DNA of 64,000 nucleotides. Source: Paraburkholderia sp. ZP32-5. Lineage in GTDB: Bacteria; Pseudomonadota; Gammaproteobacteria; Burkholderiales; Burkholderiaceae. Within the stretch, counting starts at the first letter, position 1; every line of letters begins with the position of its first letter. Of the stretch, positions 44,284 through 53,685 are shown one piece after another. The notes under the pieces were generated by a model. It searched no databases. It was not told the origin of the DNA and saw only the letters and a list, made by a program, of their open reading frames with translations. The DNA lies in NCBI RefSeq assembly GCF_021390495.1, contig NZ_JAJEJP010000001.1, positions 4,092,001 to 4,156,000 of the forward strand. The letters are read 5' to 3'. Both the position numbers and the translations under genes were made by a program.

Positions 44284-44823
44284 TTTCAACCCGTCAATAA
44301 GTCAGTTTTCGAAGAGAACTCGTCGGCTCACAATCGGGTTCAAAAACAATTCAATCCCCGGCCCGAAAGCGATTCGTGCGGCATTAAGACATTGGCGTAT
44401 GTCTCCTTAATGACAGCTTTCGTGCCTTACCTAGCCCTATTTCATTTCACTGAAATGCCTTCATTTAGCCATACCTATTAATTTATTGAATAAACCTAAT
44501 ATGTTTTTTTATAAATCGATCATTTGAATTGAAAATCGCAGGCTTTCGTCATCGATCTGACACGCATGAATGATGCAAGGTGCGACAAGGCTTTCGTCAT
44601 CTAGCTGAAATCCGGGCTGAATACCATCCGTCGCACCGCTAGCAAGCTCCAATTGCGCGGCGCCCTGACACGAATCTGTAAAAGAGCGCGTAAAAATTCG
44701 TAATCGTTAGCCTGACCGATTGATAACGATTTCAATATTTTTTCTCGCCATTGTCATTATTTCGCCGTGAACCGCCGCTTTCTCATTGCGGTTCAATTCC
44801 GATAACTCACATTTAAAATCGAG
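44284..44823. other. AT-rich divergent promoter region
   Basis: These 540 bp separate the PhoD-like gene from the GH31 gene. The central part (about 44440-44530 and 44690-44760) is strikingly AT-rich for this genome, with runs such as TTTTTTTATAAAT, as expected of promoter DNA. I cannot identify specific boxes with confidence, and the GH31 ATG lacks a strong ribosome-binding site. Confidence 0.45.
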
Positions 44824-47037
44824 ATGCGCGCCCGCCGACTCCATGCGCTGCTAGTCAGCCTGACTTTCGCGATTGCCGCCTGTAGCGGCTCAAAAGATTC
44901 AACCACTCAGACACAAAATGGCAACGGAAATAGTGGCGGCAATACCGGCAGCACCAGCAATGCGCTGAAAGTCAGCGAAACGCCCACGCAATTCGTCGTC
45001 AGTAACGCTCAAACGAGTTTCACGCTGAGCCGCTCGGGCTGGCATCTGCAATGGACCACCGCCGCCGGCAACACGCTGATGCAGGACGCCGCGACGAGCG
45101 GCCCGGTGGCCCAGGTCAATCCCGACTACGCGAAATTCAACGATCTGCTCAACGGCATCGACGAGGCGTATCCGGGCCTGCCGCAGGTCAGCTATCGGCC
45201 GCTGTCGTATCTGACCGGGTCGCAGTGGCACTACGCGACCGGCGCGCAATCGGTACAGGTATCGGGCGATACCGCGACAGTGGCGGTCACGACCGATGAC
45301 GGCCTCGGCGCGGCACTGACACTGACGTTCGCGAGCGACGGTACGGTCAAGGTCCACTACGCACCGGCGGCACCGAACGTCACCGCTGTTTCGACATCGT
45401 GGGATAGCCCCGCAAGCCAGGCGTATTTCGGCGGCGGCCAACGGTTCTCGTCGGTCAACATGCGCAACACCGCACTGCCGCTGTGGATCAGTCATGGTCC
45501 CGGTTCGAACCGGCAGACGTCGACCAATGAAATCGTGTCGCCGTTCTTCTGGTGTCCGTGCGGCTGGGGCGCGGCGATCAATTCGGATGCGCGCGGTGAA
45601 ATCGTGTTTGCGCGCAGCGACCAGCGCCCCGACGCGGTACGCGCGACGATCGAGAACAACGCGCTCGATCTGGTCTACTACGACGGCACGCCGGCACAAA
45701 TGCTATCGGCGTACATCGGCCGCGTCGGCGGTCCGCAATGGACTCCGCCCGACTGGATGTGGAAGCCGATGGTCTGGCAGGACGGCGACACCAGCACGCA
45801 ATCGGTCAATGATCTGGTCGACGGCATGCAGAGCCGCAATATCCCGCTCGGCGCGGTATGGCTCGACAATCCGTGGGACAACGGTCAAGGCAGCTTCGAC
45901 TTCAACCCGACCCAGTTTGCCGACCCGGACGCGCTGATCTCGCAGATCCACGGCAAGGGCGTGCGCCTGATGGTGTGGCTGTCGCCGTATGTGAACGGCA
46001 CCTACCAGACCAGTTACGAGAGCAAAGCCTGGACCATCACCGGCACCCGCTCCGATAACAACGAAGAGACCTATTACCCGCCGCGCGGACTGAGCGTGCA
46101 CGTCGACTTCACCAACCCGGCGACCTATTCGACGTGGCGCGACAGCCTGCAGGCGCTGATCCGTCGCGGTGTCGATGGCGTCAAGGTCGATCGCGGCGAG
46201 GAAGATCTTTCCGACACGTCGGTCTGGGAAAACGGCTTGCCGAACCGGCTCAATCACAACGCGTATATCGACGATTATCACCACGCGATTTTCGACGCGT
46301 TCCATGCCGAACGTCCGAACGACGATTTCGTGATTCTCGCGCGCGGCGGCTGGAACGGTTCGGCGCGCTGGGCCGGACATTGGGAGGCGGACAATCAGAG
46401 CCAGCCTGGTGAACAAGGCTTGACGCAGGCGCTGCGCGCGTTGCTGTCGCTATCGATGAGCGGCTTTGCGTTCACCGGCGGCGACGTCGGCGGCTATGTC
46501 GGTGATCGGCAGAACACCGGTGTCGCGGGCTTCAACAATCCCGATCTGACGCCGACGGAAGGCACGTATATCCGCTGGACGGAACTGGGCGCGCTGTCAC
46601 CGGTGATGCAGACGCCGGTGCCGCCGTGGTGGGTCACCGATCACGCGATCACCGTGTATCGCCGCTATGCGACGCTGCATGATCGTCTGGTGCCGTATAT
46701 CGCTGCCGCCGCGCGTCAGACGATTGCCGATGGCACGCCGATCGTGCGGCCGCTGCCGTATGCGTATCCGAGCGACGCCAATGCGGTTGCCGCCGACGAC
46801 GAATATCTGTTCGGCCCGGACCTGCTGGTCGCGCCGGTGACGTCGACGCTGTCCACCGTCGGGATCGGCACGCGGCACGTCTATCTGCCGGCGGGCACGT
46901 GGCACGACTTCTGGACCGGTGCCGTGTATCAGGGGCCGCAGTCGCGCACGATCCTTCCGGATGTGGATACGTTGCCGCTCTATGTTCGTGATGGCGCGAC
47001 GTTGCCGGCGGGCGTGAGCGCGGCGGAGTTGCCGTAA
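44824..47037 (+). CDS. Glycoside hydrolase family 31 lipoprotein
   Basis: This is a 737-residue alpha-glycosidase-type enzyme. The signal peptide ends in the lipobox IAAC (Cys20), followed by a flexible Asn/Gly/Ser linker to residue 47, so it is anchored to a membrane facing the periplasm or surface. The GH31 beta-sandwich includes FGGGQRFSSVNMRN. The barrel includes WMWKPMVWQDGD, IPLGAVWLDNPWDN and the nucleophile-strand GVDGVKVDRGEE; the acid/base region is likely RWAGHWEADNQSQPG. FTGGDVGGY and EYLFGPDLLVAPV complete the family pattern. The precise substrate (alpha-xyloside, alpha-glucoside or sulfoquinovoside) cannot be read from sequence. The downstream MFS permease and porin suggest it releases a sugar for uptake. 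Confidence 0.87.
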   Translation: MRARRLHALLVSLTFAIAACSGSKDSTTQTQNGNGNSGGNTGSTSNALKVSETPTQFVVSNAQTSFTLSRSGWHLQWTTAAGNTLMQDAATSGPVAQVNPDYAKFNDLLNGIDEAYPGLPQVSYRPLSYLTGSQWHYATGAQSVQVSGDTATVAVTTDDGLGAALTLTFASDGTVKVHYAPAAPNVTAVSTSWDSPASQAYFGGGQRFSSVNMRNTALPLWISHGPGSNRQTSTNEIVSPFFWCPCGWGAAINSDARGEIVFARSDQRPDAVRATIENNALDLVYYDGTPAQMLSAYIGRVGGPQWTPPDWMWKPMVWQDGDTSTQSVNDLVDGMQSRNIPLGAVWLDNPWDNGQGSFDFNPTQFADPDALISQIHGKGVRLMVWLSPYVNGTYQTSYESKAWTITGTRSDNNEETYYPPRGLSVHVDFTNPATYSTWRDSLQALIRRGVDGVKVDRGEEDLSDTSVWENGLPNRLNHNAYIDDYHHAIFDAFHAERPNDDFVILARGGWNGSARWAGHWEADNQSQPGEQGLTQALRALLSLSMSGFAFTGGDVGGYVGDRQNTGVAGFNNPDLTPTEGTYIRWTELGALSPVMQTPVPPWWVTDHAITVYRRYATLHDRLVPYIAAAARQTIADGTPIVRPLPYAYPSDANAVAADDEYLFGPDLLVAPVTSTLSTVGIGTRHVYLPAGTWHDFWTGAVYQGPQSRTILPDVDTLPLYVRDGATLPAGVSAAELP

Positions 47038-47045
47038 CAGCGAGC

Positions 47046-47076
47046 GCGGGGAGCGTTGTTTCCGGGCGCTCCCCGC
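47046..47076 (+). terminator. GC-rich hairpin after the GH31 gene
   Basis: GCGGGGAGCG pairs with CGCTCCCCGC around an 11-nt loop, 9 bp after the stop codon. It is followed by GGCCCGATTT, with only a short T run, so termination may be incomplete. Confidence 0.55.
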
Positions 47077-47223
47077 GGCCCGATTTCATCCCGGCAGCCA
47101 TACCAAAGCGGCATGGCTTCCGATCACCCAAAGGTTTTTTACAAAAGCGGGGCATTGACGCACAGTTCTGACCATCGACCGTATTGCACAACGCATAAAA
47201 GGAACATCGATGGAGACACGTCA

Positions 47224-48519
47224 ATGAAAGCGGGCCGGATCGTTATTTACCTGTTGCTGTTTTCCGGATGCTCGATCAACTACATCGATCGCGTCGTGCT
47301 GTCGGTGGCGGCTCATCCGATTGCGCAGGAGTTCGGATTGTCGACGGTCCAACTGGGCTATCTCTTTTCGGCATTCCTGTGGACCTATCTGATCTTCGTG
47401 TTGCCTTGGGGCATGTTGGTCGACCGCATCGGCACGAAGCGCTCCACCGCGTGGGGCATGGCAATCTGGTCGTTCGCGACCGTGCTGACCGGCGTCAGCG
47501 GCGGCTTCGGTTCGGCGATCCTGTCGCGACTGCTGATGGGTTTCGGCGAAGCCTCGACCTATCCGGCCGGTGCCCGCACGATTCGCGAATGGATGCCGGC
47601 TCGCGAACGCGGCTTCGCGACGACGGTGTTCAACTGCGGCGGCTACGCGGGACCGGCGATCGGCTCGATCCTGATGGGCACGCTGGTCAGCGCAATGGGT
47701 TGGCGCGGCGGCTTTTTCGTGTCCGCGGCAATCGGCTTCGGCTGGATGCTGATCTGGCTGATCGCATATCGCTCGCCTGAGAAAGCGCGTTATATCGGCG
47801 ACGAAGAACGGGCGATGATCCTCGCCGAGCGCGGCGGCAGCGCGCAAGCATCGGCGAGCGCGCCGTTGTCCGCGCTGCTGCGCTGCACGAGCCTGTGGGG
47901 GCTCTTTATCGTGCAGGGCTGCGCGGTCTACACCGTCTATCTGTTTCTGAGCTGGCTGCCGAGCTATCTGCAAAGCGCTCACGGATTGTCGGTGCTGAAG
48001 ACCGGTTTCTACACGGCCGTGCCGTATGCGGTCGCGGTGCCGGGCACGATTTTCATGGGCTGGCTCAGTGACCGCCTGCTGCGCAACGCACCCGTCAATT
48101 CAGGACGCCGCCGCAACATGGTCGCGCTGCTGTTGCTGTGCTCGGCCTGCATTCTGGTGACGCCGCTGGTCCACAACACCTTCGTCGTGCTCGCGCTGTT
48201 CTCGTTCTCGCTGACGAGCATCGGCAGCACGGTCGGGCTGAATATCGCGCTGCTCAGCGATCTGCTGCCCAATCCGGCCAACACCGGGCGCGCGCATGGT
48301 TTCCTCGTGACCGGCGGCAACCTGTTCGGCGTGCTCGCGCCGATCGCGACCGGCTACGTGGTGTCCTTCACAGGCAGCTATAGCGCGGCGTTCGTGATCG
48401 CCGGCATCCTGCTGGTGGTGGGCGCGACCGTGTGTCTGACGATGACCCGCAAGCCGATTGCACCTGCTACCGCATCCGGCGACGTGCAGATCAGCACGAC
48501 TTCAGGAGCGAACGTATGA
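47224..48519 (+). CDS. MFS transporter, anion:cation symporter-like
   Basis: This is a 431-residue inner-membrane permease with 12 predicted helices. The start ATG 47224 (MKAGRIVIYLLLFSGCSINY) has GGAG at proper spacing. Signature elements are NYIDRVVLSVA in helix 1, the loop 2-3 motif GMLVDRIGTKRS and ANTGRAHGFLVTGGNLFG in the C-terminal half, typical of the ACS subfamily that carries hexuronates, glucarate, tartrate or aromatic acids. Its stop overlaps the start of the SnoaL-like gene (ATGA), so the two are translationally coupled. Confidence 0.85.
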   Translation: MKAGRIVIYLLLFSGCSINYIDRVVLSVAAHPIAQEFGLSTVQLGYLFSAFLWTYLIFVLPWGMLVDRIGTKRSTAWGMAIWSFATVLTGVSGGFGSAILSRLLMGFGEASTYPAGARTIREWMPARERGFATTVFNCGGYAGPAIGSILMGTLVSAMGWRGGFFVSAAIGFGWMLIWLIAYRSPEKARYIGDEERAMILAERGGSAQASASAPLSALLRCTSLWGLFIVQGCAVYTVYLFLSWLPSYLQSAHGLSVLKTGFYTAVPYAVAVPGTIFMGWLSDRLLRNAPVNSGRRRNMVALLLLCSACILVTPLVHNTFVVLALFSFSLTSIGSTVGLNIALLSDLLPNPANTGRAHGFLVTGGNLFGVLAPIATGYVVSFTGSYSAAFVIAGILLVVGATVCLTMTRKPIAPATASGDVQISTTSGANV

Positions 48520-48959
48520 GCGCGGCCGACGACAAGGACAGCATCAGGGAACTGTTGGCCCGCTACTGCTTCCTGCTCGACGATTATCGATTGAGCGAAT
48601 TCGCCGCACTGTTCGCCGCGGATGGCACATGGAGTTCGCGCAACGGCACGGCCACCGGCCCGCGTGCGATCGAACAATTGCTGACGTCGCTGGTTCCGGT
48701 GCCGGGACCCGGCACGCGCCGCCGGCACCTGACGACCAACATCCTGATCGATCTGCGCGGCGATACAGCGACGGTCCGCTCGTATTTCATGGTGGTTCGC
48801 GACAGTGCGAACGGACCCGCGATCGCGGTGGCCGGCCGCTATGAAGACGAAGTCGTGCGAGTCGATGGGCAGTGGTTTTTCCAGTCGCGCCGGCTGTCTC
48901 ACGACATCGCCGGCGAGAGCGGTCTGCTACCCGCCGGCGGGCCAAGTCCCACGAGCTGA
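48516..48959 (+). CDS. SnoaL-like / NTF2-fold protein
   Basis: This is a 147-residue protein with the alpha+beta barrel pattern of the SnoaL_4 group: DSIRELLARYCFLLDDYRLSEFAALFAADGTW, then HLTTNILIDLRGDTATVRSYF and AGRYEDEVVRVDGQWFFQSRRL. Members act as small isomerases, hydratases or dioxygenase beta-like subunits. CAGGAG precedes the ATG, which overlaps the MFS stop. The coupling suggests it acts on the compound imported by the permease. No catalytic residues can be assigned with certainty. Confidence 0.75.
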   Translation: MSAADDKDSIRELLARYCFLLDDYRLSEFAALFAADGTWSSRNGTATGPRAIEQLLTSLVPVPGPGTRRRHLTTNILIDLRGDTATVRSYFMVVRDSANGPAIAVAGRYEDEVVRVDGQWFFQSRRLSHDIAGESGLLPAGGPSPTS

Positions 48960-49170
48960 CAGCGCGGCCATAACCGGCCGCTAGCTAGTGAGTCCGCGCA
49001 AAGCAGGACTCCTCTCACGCCCAATTTTTTCAACCTCGACAGGCTGCGTGTGCGCGCACCGCCGGCCGGGGCGCGCTCGTGCCAGCTCATCCGTCAGCAG
49101 GCCGCGCACTCGCCCTTGCCGTTTGGCACCGTCGCCACACGGCCAATTCAAATCAAAGGAGACATGGAAC

Positions 49171-50415
49171 GTGCGAACCACTTTTCGCATCCGCTCGATC
49201 GGCCTGCTGCTCGGCACCACCTGCGGCCTGGCCGTTCACGGCGCAGCCTTCGCGCAAGGCTCGGTCACGCTGTACGGCATCCTCGATAACGGCATCACGT
49301 ACACGAACAACGCGGGCGGCCACTCGACGATCATGCAACAGGACGGCAACAACACCGGCGCGAACGGCAGCCGCTTCGGCCTGCGTGGCACCGAGTCGCT
49401 TGGCGGCGGCCTGAGCAGCCTGTTCGTGCTCGAAAACGGTTATACGCTGCCGAACGGCGGGCTTCAGCAAGGCGGCCTGCTGTTCGGGCGTCAGGCTTAC
49501 GTGGGGCTCAGCAACAGCGTCGGCACGTTGACGTTGGGCCGCCAGTACGACTCGCTGGCCGACTACGTGCAGCCGCTGTCGGCCGCCGCGCAGTGGGGCG
49601 GCTACATGATGGGTCACGCGGATGAGGTCGATAACATCGTCGACACGAACCGCCTCAACAATGCGATCAAGTTCAATACGCAACGGTTCGGCGGCGTGCG
49701 CTTCGGCGGCGTTTATAGCCTCGGCGGCGTGGCCGGCGATGTGACGCGCAATCAGGTATTCGCGCTCGGCGCCGATTATGCGAACGGTCCGCTCGCGTTG
49801 GCCACTGCGTACCTGAACGCGCGGGACCCGAATTACGGTTTCTTCGGCGGCAACGGCAATGCATTGACGCCGAGTTCCGTCACCAGCTCCGGTGCGCCGA
49901 ATACCAACAACATCGGCAGCACGCGGCCAGCATTTTCAGGGTTTGCCTCGGCGGGCACCGAGCAGATTGCCGCGGCAGCGGGAGCCTATGCGTTTGGCGC
50001 AGCCCGCGTCGGCTTGATCTACTCGAACGTGCGTTTCAGCAATCTCGGTGCACTGGCGGTATCGGGCACGCCGACGTTCTCGCCCGGCAGTTCGACGTCG
50101 TTCAACAGCGTCGAGCTCAACTTCAAGTATCAACTGACGACGTCCGTGCTGCTCGGTGCTGCGTATAACTGGGTCAAGGGCGGATCGGTGACGACGGCGA
50201 GCGGCAAGGAACTCGGCGCGACTTACAACCAGATCGCGGCCGGCGCCGATTATTTCTTCAGCAAGCGCACCGATGTCTATGCGGTCGGTGTCTATCAGCA
50301 TGCGAGTGGGACGGATTCGACGGGGCAGCAGGCGCATGCATCGATCGATGGGTTAACGCCGTCGTCGACGAGTAACCAGCTGGCGCTGCGTGTTGCATTG
50401 CGCACGCGCTTCTGA
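49171..50415 (+). CDS. Gram-negative porin (OmpC/Omp38-like)
   Basis: This is a 414-residue outer-membrane trimeric porin. The start is GTG 49171 (MRTTFRIRSIGLLL), with AAAGGAG upstream. The signal peptide is cleaved after AAFA, and the mature protein begins QGSVTLYGILDNGITYTNN, the standard porin start. Alternating beta-strand patterns (FGLRGTESLGGGLSSLFVLENGY; GRQAYVGLSNSVGTLTLGRQYDS, the loop 3 region) and the terminal Phe in RVALRTRF, the BAM signal, are present. It lies downstream of the permease gene and ends in its own strong terminator. Pore specificity is not predictable. Confidence 0.92.
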   Translation: MRTTFRIRSIGLLLGTTCGLAVHGAAFAQGSVTLYGILDNGITYTNNAGGHSTIMQQDGNNTGANGSRFGLRGTESLGGGLSSLFVLENGYTLPNGGLQQGGLLFGRQAYVGLSNSVGTLTLGRQYDSLADYVQPLSAAAQWGGYMMGHADEVDNIVDTNRLNNAIKFNTQRFGGVRFGGVYSLGGVAGDVTRNQVFALGADYANGPLALATAYLNARDPNYGFFGGNGNALTPSSVTSSGAPNTNNIGSTRPAFSGFASAGTEQIAAAAGAYAFGAARVGLIYSNVRFSNLGALAVSGTPTFSPGSSTSFNSVELNFKYQLTTSVLLGAAYNWVKGGSVTTASGKELGATYNQIAAGADYFFSKRTDVYAVGVYQHASGTDSTGQQAHASIDGLTPSSTSNQLALRVALRTRF

Positions 50416-50466
50416 CGAGCGAGGCTTTGCGTTTGTTGCCAGTCGGTTGATGTAGGCGAATATCGG

Positions 50467-50515
50467 CGAAGGCCCGGCGAAACAGATGTTTCGCCGGGCC
50501 TTCGTGGTTTTGCCT
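50467..50515 (+). terminator. Strong rho-independent terminator of the porin gene
   Basis: CGAAGGCCCGGCGAAA (50467-50482) pairs perfectly with TTTCGCCGGGCCTTCG (50489-50504) around a six-base loop and is followed by TGGTTTTGCC. Confidence 0.85.
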
Positions 50516-50632
50516 GTGGTTGTGGTGGTTGGCGTTATTAGTACGGCGTTGGCGGATTTTCGATCAGTACGCAGTGCGGGTGAGTGTCGTGCGAGGGGCC
50601 ATTGTCACGAGCAGGATCGCGTGCATGCAGGC

Positions 50633-51502
50633 TCAAGTGGACGATGAAACAGCGGACGACACCACGTCATGCTCACCACTCCGCTTCGCCTCGCAGCGCC
50701 GCACGAAATCCGCGATGCCGCTCGCAAGCGGCAACGGCGCCTGCACGGACGCGAGATGCGCGCAGTCCAGCTCGGCAAATTCAATCGCAGCGCGACTGCC
50801 CCAGCGTGCCGCGAACTCGGCGACATGCGCGGGCGGACGCAGCGGATCGTGCGTGCCGGCCAGCATCAGACACGGTGCGCTACAGCCCGCGAGCGTGTCG
50901 AGCAGTTGCGCATCGCCGAGCGCGCGGTTGGCGAGCCCATACGAGACCGGATCGTTGGCGAGAAAGCGCGAGCGATACGCGGCGAAGATCGCCGGATCTT
51001 CGCGCCGACGAATCACGGGCGGATAAGAGCGCTCGAGCGTCGCATCGACGATCGCGCGCATTCCGTGCGCCGCCGCCAGTTCGGAGCGTTGTTCCAGATA
51101 GCGCCGCCGTTCGGCATCGGCACCCAGCGCCGGCGCGCACATCACGAGGCCCGCAACCCGTTGCGGATGACGCGCGGCATACACGAGCGAGATCACCGCG
51201 CCGGCCGCGGTGCTGACGAGCCAATAGGGACCGGGCAGCGCGGCGGCATCGATCACGGTTTCGAGATCGTCGGCCAGTTGTTCGACGCTCACCGCGTCGC
51301 GCACCTTCTCCGACGCGCCGTGGCCGCGCTGATCGAAACGCAGCAGCGTGAAGTCACTCGCGAGAGGATCGATGACGGCGTCCCAGCTCGCAAGACTGCC
51401 GCCGAGCTCGTGAAGCAGGATCATGCTGCGCGGACCATGCCCGTCGATGGCATAGCGCAAACTGATAGAAGCGTGATGGGTCCAGCGGAACTTGAAGGTC
51501 AT
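50633..51502 (-). CDS. Alpha/beta hydrolase, 3-oxoadipate enol-lactonase-like, Ala in nucleophile position
   Basis: This is a 289-residue alpha/beta-hydrolase fold protein. The start at 51502 (MTFKFRWTHHASISLRYAID) is the first ATG before homology. The oxyanion-hole region LLHELGGSLASWD, the strand FTLLRFDQRGHGAS and the C-terminal acid (AGTHDPLRPP) and His (CAHLASVQAP) are all present. The nucleophile elbow, normally G-x-S-x-G, reads S-T-A-A-G, placing Ala99 where the catalytic Ser should be; the neighbouring residues align cleanly with PcaD-type sequences. It may be a pseudoenzyme or use another residue. It is divergent from the LysR gene, the usual arrangement for a regulator and its target. 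Confidence 0.8.
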   Translation of the reverse strand: MTFKFRWTHHASISLRYAIDGHGPRSMILLHELGGSLASWDAVIDPLASDFTLLRFDQRGHGASEKVRDAVSVEQLADDLETVIDAAALPGPYWLVSTAAGAVISLVYAARHPQRVAGLVMCAPALGADAERRRYLEQRSELAAAHGMRAIVDATLERSYPPVIRRREDPAIFAAYRSRFLANDPVSYGLANRALGDAQLLDTLAGCSAPCLMLAGTHDPLRPPAHVAEFAARWGSRAAIEFAELDCAHLASVQAPLPLASGIADFVRRCEAKRSGEHDVVSSAVSSST

Positions 51503-51587
51503 TGCACTCGAAGGAAACGGGCCTGTTTGCACGATACTGTGCACCGCGCCCCGCGCATTGACAAAAACCGTTTTGCGATGACAACCT

Positions 51588-52616
51588 ATGCCGCTTCAGC
51601 ATGGGTCGCAGCCGGCCACCTTGGGAGAGAACAGCATCGACATCCGCGAATTACGCTACTTCCTGCAGATTGCGCGGGCCGGCAGTTTCAGCCGCGCCGC
51701 CGCCGAACTGTATATCGCGCAGCCGGCGCTGAGCCGGCAGATCACCAAGCTCGAACAGGAACTGGGCGTCGAGCTGTTCGTGCGGCACGGCCGCGGAATC
51801 AAGCTGACGACAGCGGGCGCGATGCTGCTGGAACGCGCGGAAATGATCACGCATTACGTGCGGCAGACGCACGAGCAGGTCCGTGCCGCCGGCGACGGCC
51901 TAAGCGGCCATATCACGATCGGCATGCCGCCCGCGATTGGCGTGCCGCTGCTGCCACGTGTGATCGAGTCGTATGCGGCGCGCTGGCCCAATGTGTCGAT
52001 TCACGTGCGCGAGGGTTTGAGCACGTCGTTGCAGGAATGGCTGCTCGATCGCCGCGTGGACGTCGCGATCGTCTACAACCAGCCGCCGCTCGACGCGCTG
52101 GAGATCGCGCCGATGTTCAGCGAGCCGATGGTCGCGGTCGGACCGCCGGAATCCCGGGCGATCCTGCCGGAAGGTCCGCTGCGCATCCGCGATCTGGCCG
52201 ATCTGCCGCTGATTCTGCCCGGCCTGCCTCACGCGAATCGCCGCGTGATCGAGCGGGCGGCGGTCCAGCACGACGTCAATCTGCGCATTGCGTTCGAAGT
52301 CGATAGCGTGCCGTTGACGAAGGCGCTGGTCGCGAACGGCTTCGGCTATTCGCTGCTGACCTACACCGCCGTGCAGGAGGACGTGGTTCAGGGGCGTCTG
52401 TGGGCGGCGCCGATCGAGCGTCCGGCGATCCGCTCGACGGTGTCGGTGGCGGCATTGAAAGACCTGCGCAAGTCGCCGATCGTCGACGCGATGTTCGAGG
52501 TTATCGCCGACAAGCTCGGCGAACTGGTGCGCAGCGATGGCTGGCAGGGGCAGGTTGCGTGGCTGGGGAGCGAGGCGGGGGAGTCGGAGGCGGTGGAGGG
52601 GGAGGAAGGGGTGTGA
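51588..52616 (+). CDS. LysR-type transcriptional regulator
   Basis: This 342-residue protein has an N-terminal winged helix-turn-helix (IRELRYFLQIARAGSFSRAAAELYIAQPALSRQITKLEQELGVELF) at about residues 19-62 and a periplasmic-binding-protein-like effector domain (GHITIGMPPAIGVPLLPRVI; VDVAIVYNQPP; ANRRVIERAAVQ). It resembles Nac/CbbR-type regulators with the IxELRYF start. ATG 51588 is used, since the codons nearer the homology start are not ATG. The Glu/Gly-rich tail (ESEAVEGEEGV) is unusual. It likely controls the divergent hydrolase gene 85 bp away and possibly itself. Confidence 0.88.
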   Translation: MPLQHGSQPATLGENSIDIRELRYFLQIARAGSFSRAAAELYIAQPALSRQITKLEQELGVELFVRHGRGIKLTTAGAMLLERAEMITHYVRQTHEQVRAAGDGLSGHITIGMPPAIGVPLLPRVIESYAARWPNVSIHVREGLSTSLQEWLLDRRVDVAIVYNQPPLDALEIAPMFSEPMVAVGPPESRAILPEGPLRIRDLADLPLILPGLPHANRRVIERAAVQHDVNLRIAFEVDSVPLTKALVANGFGYSLLTYTAVQEDVVQGRLWAAPIERPAIRSTVSVAALKDLRKSPIVDAMFEVIADKLGELVRSDGWQGQVAWLGSEAGESEAVEGEEGV

Positions 52617-52620
52617 TCAG

Positions 52621-52646
52621 GGCGCCACTCAAAAAAAGGTGGCGCC
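52621..52646. terminator. Hairpin between LysR gene and Imm52-like gene
   Basis: GGCGCCAC pairs with GTGGCGCC, and the loop contains seven A residues. It starts 4 bp after the LysR stop. Without a 3' T run it is a weak terminator on the plus strand. Confidence 0.5.
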
Positions 52647-52695
52647 GCTGTTGGCGCGATTTGGAATTCCGTCCGTCTACCAACCGTAAAGCGAC

Positions 52696-53421
52696 ATGGA
52701 AATCAACGCACTATTTCGGGACCCTTTGCTGACGAGCCAGGATTTTCACGAAATGCTGATTCGTGAGTCGGCCATAGTCGACATGCTCGCAAAGGCCAGC
52801 CCGCTTATGGACCGCGCAAATTGGCGTCTCAAAGGCGACACCCTGAACGAGGCATTGCTTTACCCGGCCTTCGACAGTAGCGGCGCGCCATCACAGCCGG
52901 CGCTCGCCGTGCTCACAGAGGAAACGAAAGGCCGGAAAAAGGGGATATCACATACGGCGATCTGGAATGGCAAGACGGGGCAGGATGAAGGCGGTTCGAT
53001 GTCATGCCAGACCTCCGATGCAAAGGTACTTCCAGACTCCTTTTCCGCCCGCGTGGGCGTTCCCGCCTGTTATGCCACGGCCGACGAAATGATCAATGTA
53101 GTCACGGCTGTCATCGCAACTTTTCGGCCGCTAGTCGTCGAAACCTCTCCAACTGGTTATTTTGAGAAGCAGGTCTTCGATGACAAACCCGGTGTTGGCT
53201 GGATGCTCTATCTGCCTCAGATCATCACAGTGCAACAGGTTCCGGAAGCTCGTGCATTGATTCCGGTTCCCGCCGCAGGCAAGCAGCAGACCGGAACGAT
53301 CATCGTCAGCGTAATGGATGCCGTGTTCTCAGTAGACAATCCGGAGCATGTAGAGATCGCGAACCGCATTGAAATCCGTCTCGTCGATCAGGATCTATTG
53401 CCGGCCTATTCAGAACTATAG
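52696..53421 (+). CDS. Immunity protein 52 (Imm52)-like, orphan
   Basis: This is a 241-residue soluble protein. The C-terminal third, with GWMLYLPQIITVQQVPEARA, IIVSVMDAVFSVDNPEHVEI and RLVDQDLLPAYSEL, matches what I know of the Imm52 family, whose members protect against polymorphic toxins delivered mostly by type VI secretion. The N terminus (MEINALFRDPLLTSQDFHEM) fits too. The gene is visibly less GC-rich than its neighbours. No toxin, VgrG or PAAR gene is beside it, so it appears to be an orphan immunity gene. The ATG lacks a clear ribosome-binding site. Confidence 0.7.
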   Translation: MEINALFRDPLLTSQDFHEMLIRESAIVDMLAKASPLMDRANWRLKGDTLNEALLYPAFDSSGAPSQPALAVLTEETKGRKKGISHTAIWNGKTGQDEGGSMSCQTSDAKVLPDSFSARVGVPACYATADEMINVVTAVIATFRPLVVETSPTGYFEKQVFDDKPGVGWMLYLPQIITVQQVPEARALIPVPAAGKQQTGTIIVSVMDAVFSVDNPEHVEIANRIEIRLVDQDLLPAYSEL

Positions 53422-53562
53422 GCGTCGCTAACGCGCCTCCTCGCGTCCTGGCTGTTGGACACAGCCATCGTCGTACTGCGGCGGCAGCTCGCGAGGAAGC
53501 GTGAGCCGGCGTTTGCCGATAGCGTGTTCGTCTACCGCGGCCGCCTGTCTCACAGACGGTAA
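53422..53562 (+). pseudogene. Tyrosine-recombinase (phage integrase) relic
   Basis: Directly after the Imm52-like stop and in the same frame, 46 codons read LLDTAIVVLRRQLARKREPA, then FVYRGRLS. This resembles the stretch just before the catalytic HxLRH motif of phage-type integrases (TAV.VLRRQ.GKH...FTYRGKP). The frame stops at 53560 before the catalytic motif and has no start of its own. The match is short, so this is a tentative relic call. Confidence 0.4.
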
Positions 53563-53685
53563 CGGCCGCGTGACGCACGAGATTTCAGACGGCGGATATG
53601 AAACGTCGCTTGAACCTGAAGCGCGGGACGACCCGACCAGTTCGCAGCATCGAACTCATTTCAGGAAAGGAGGCAATTAGCAAGC

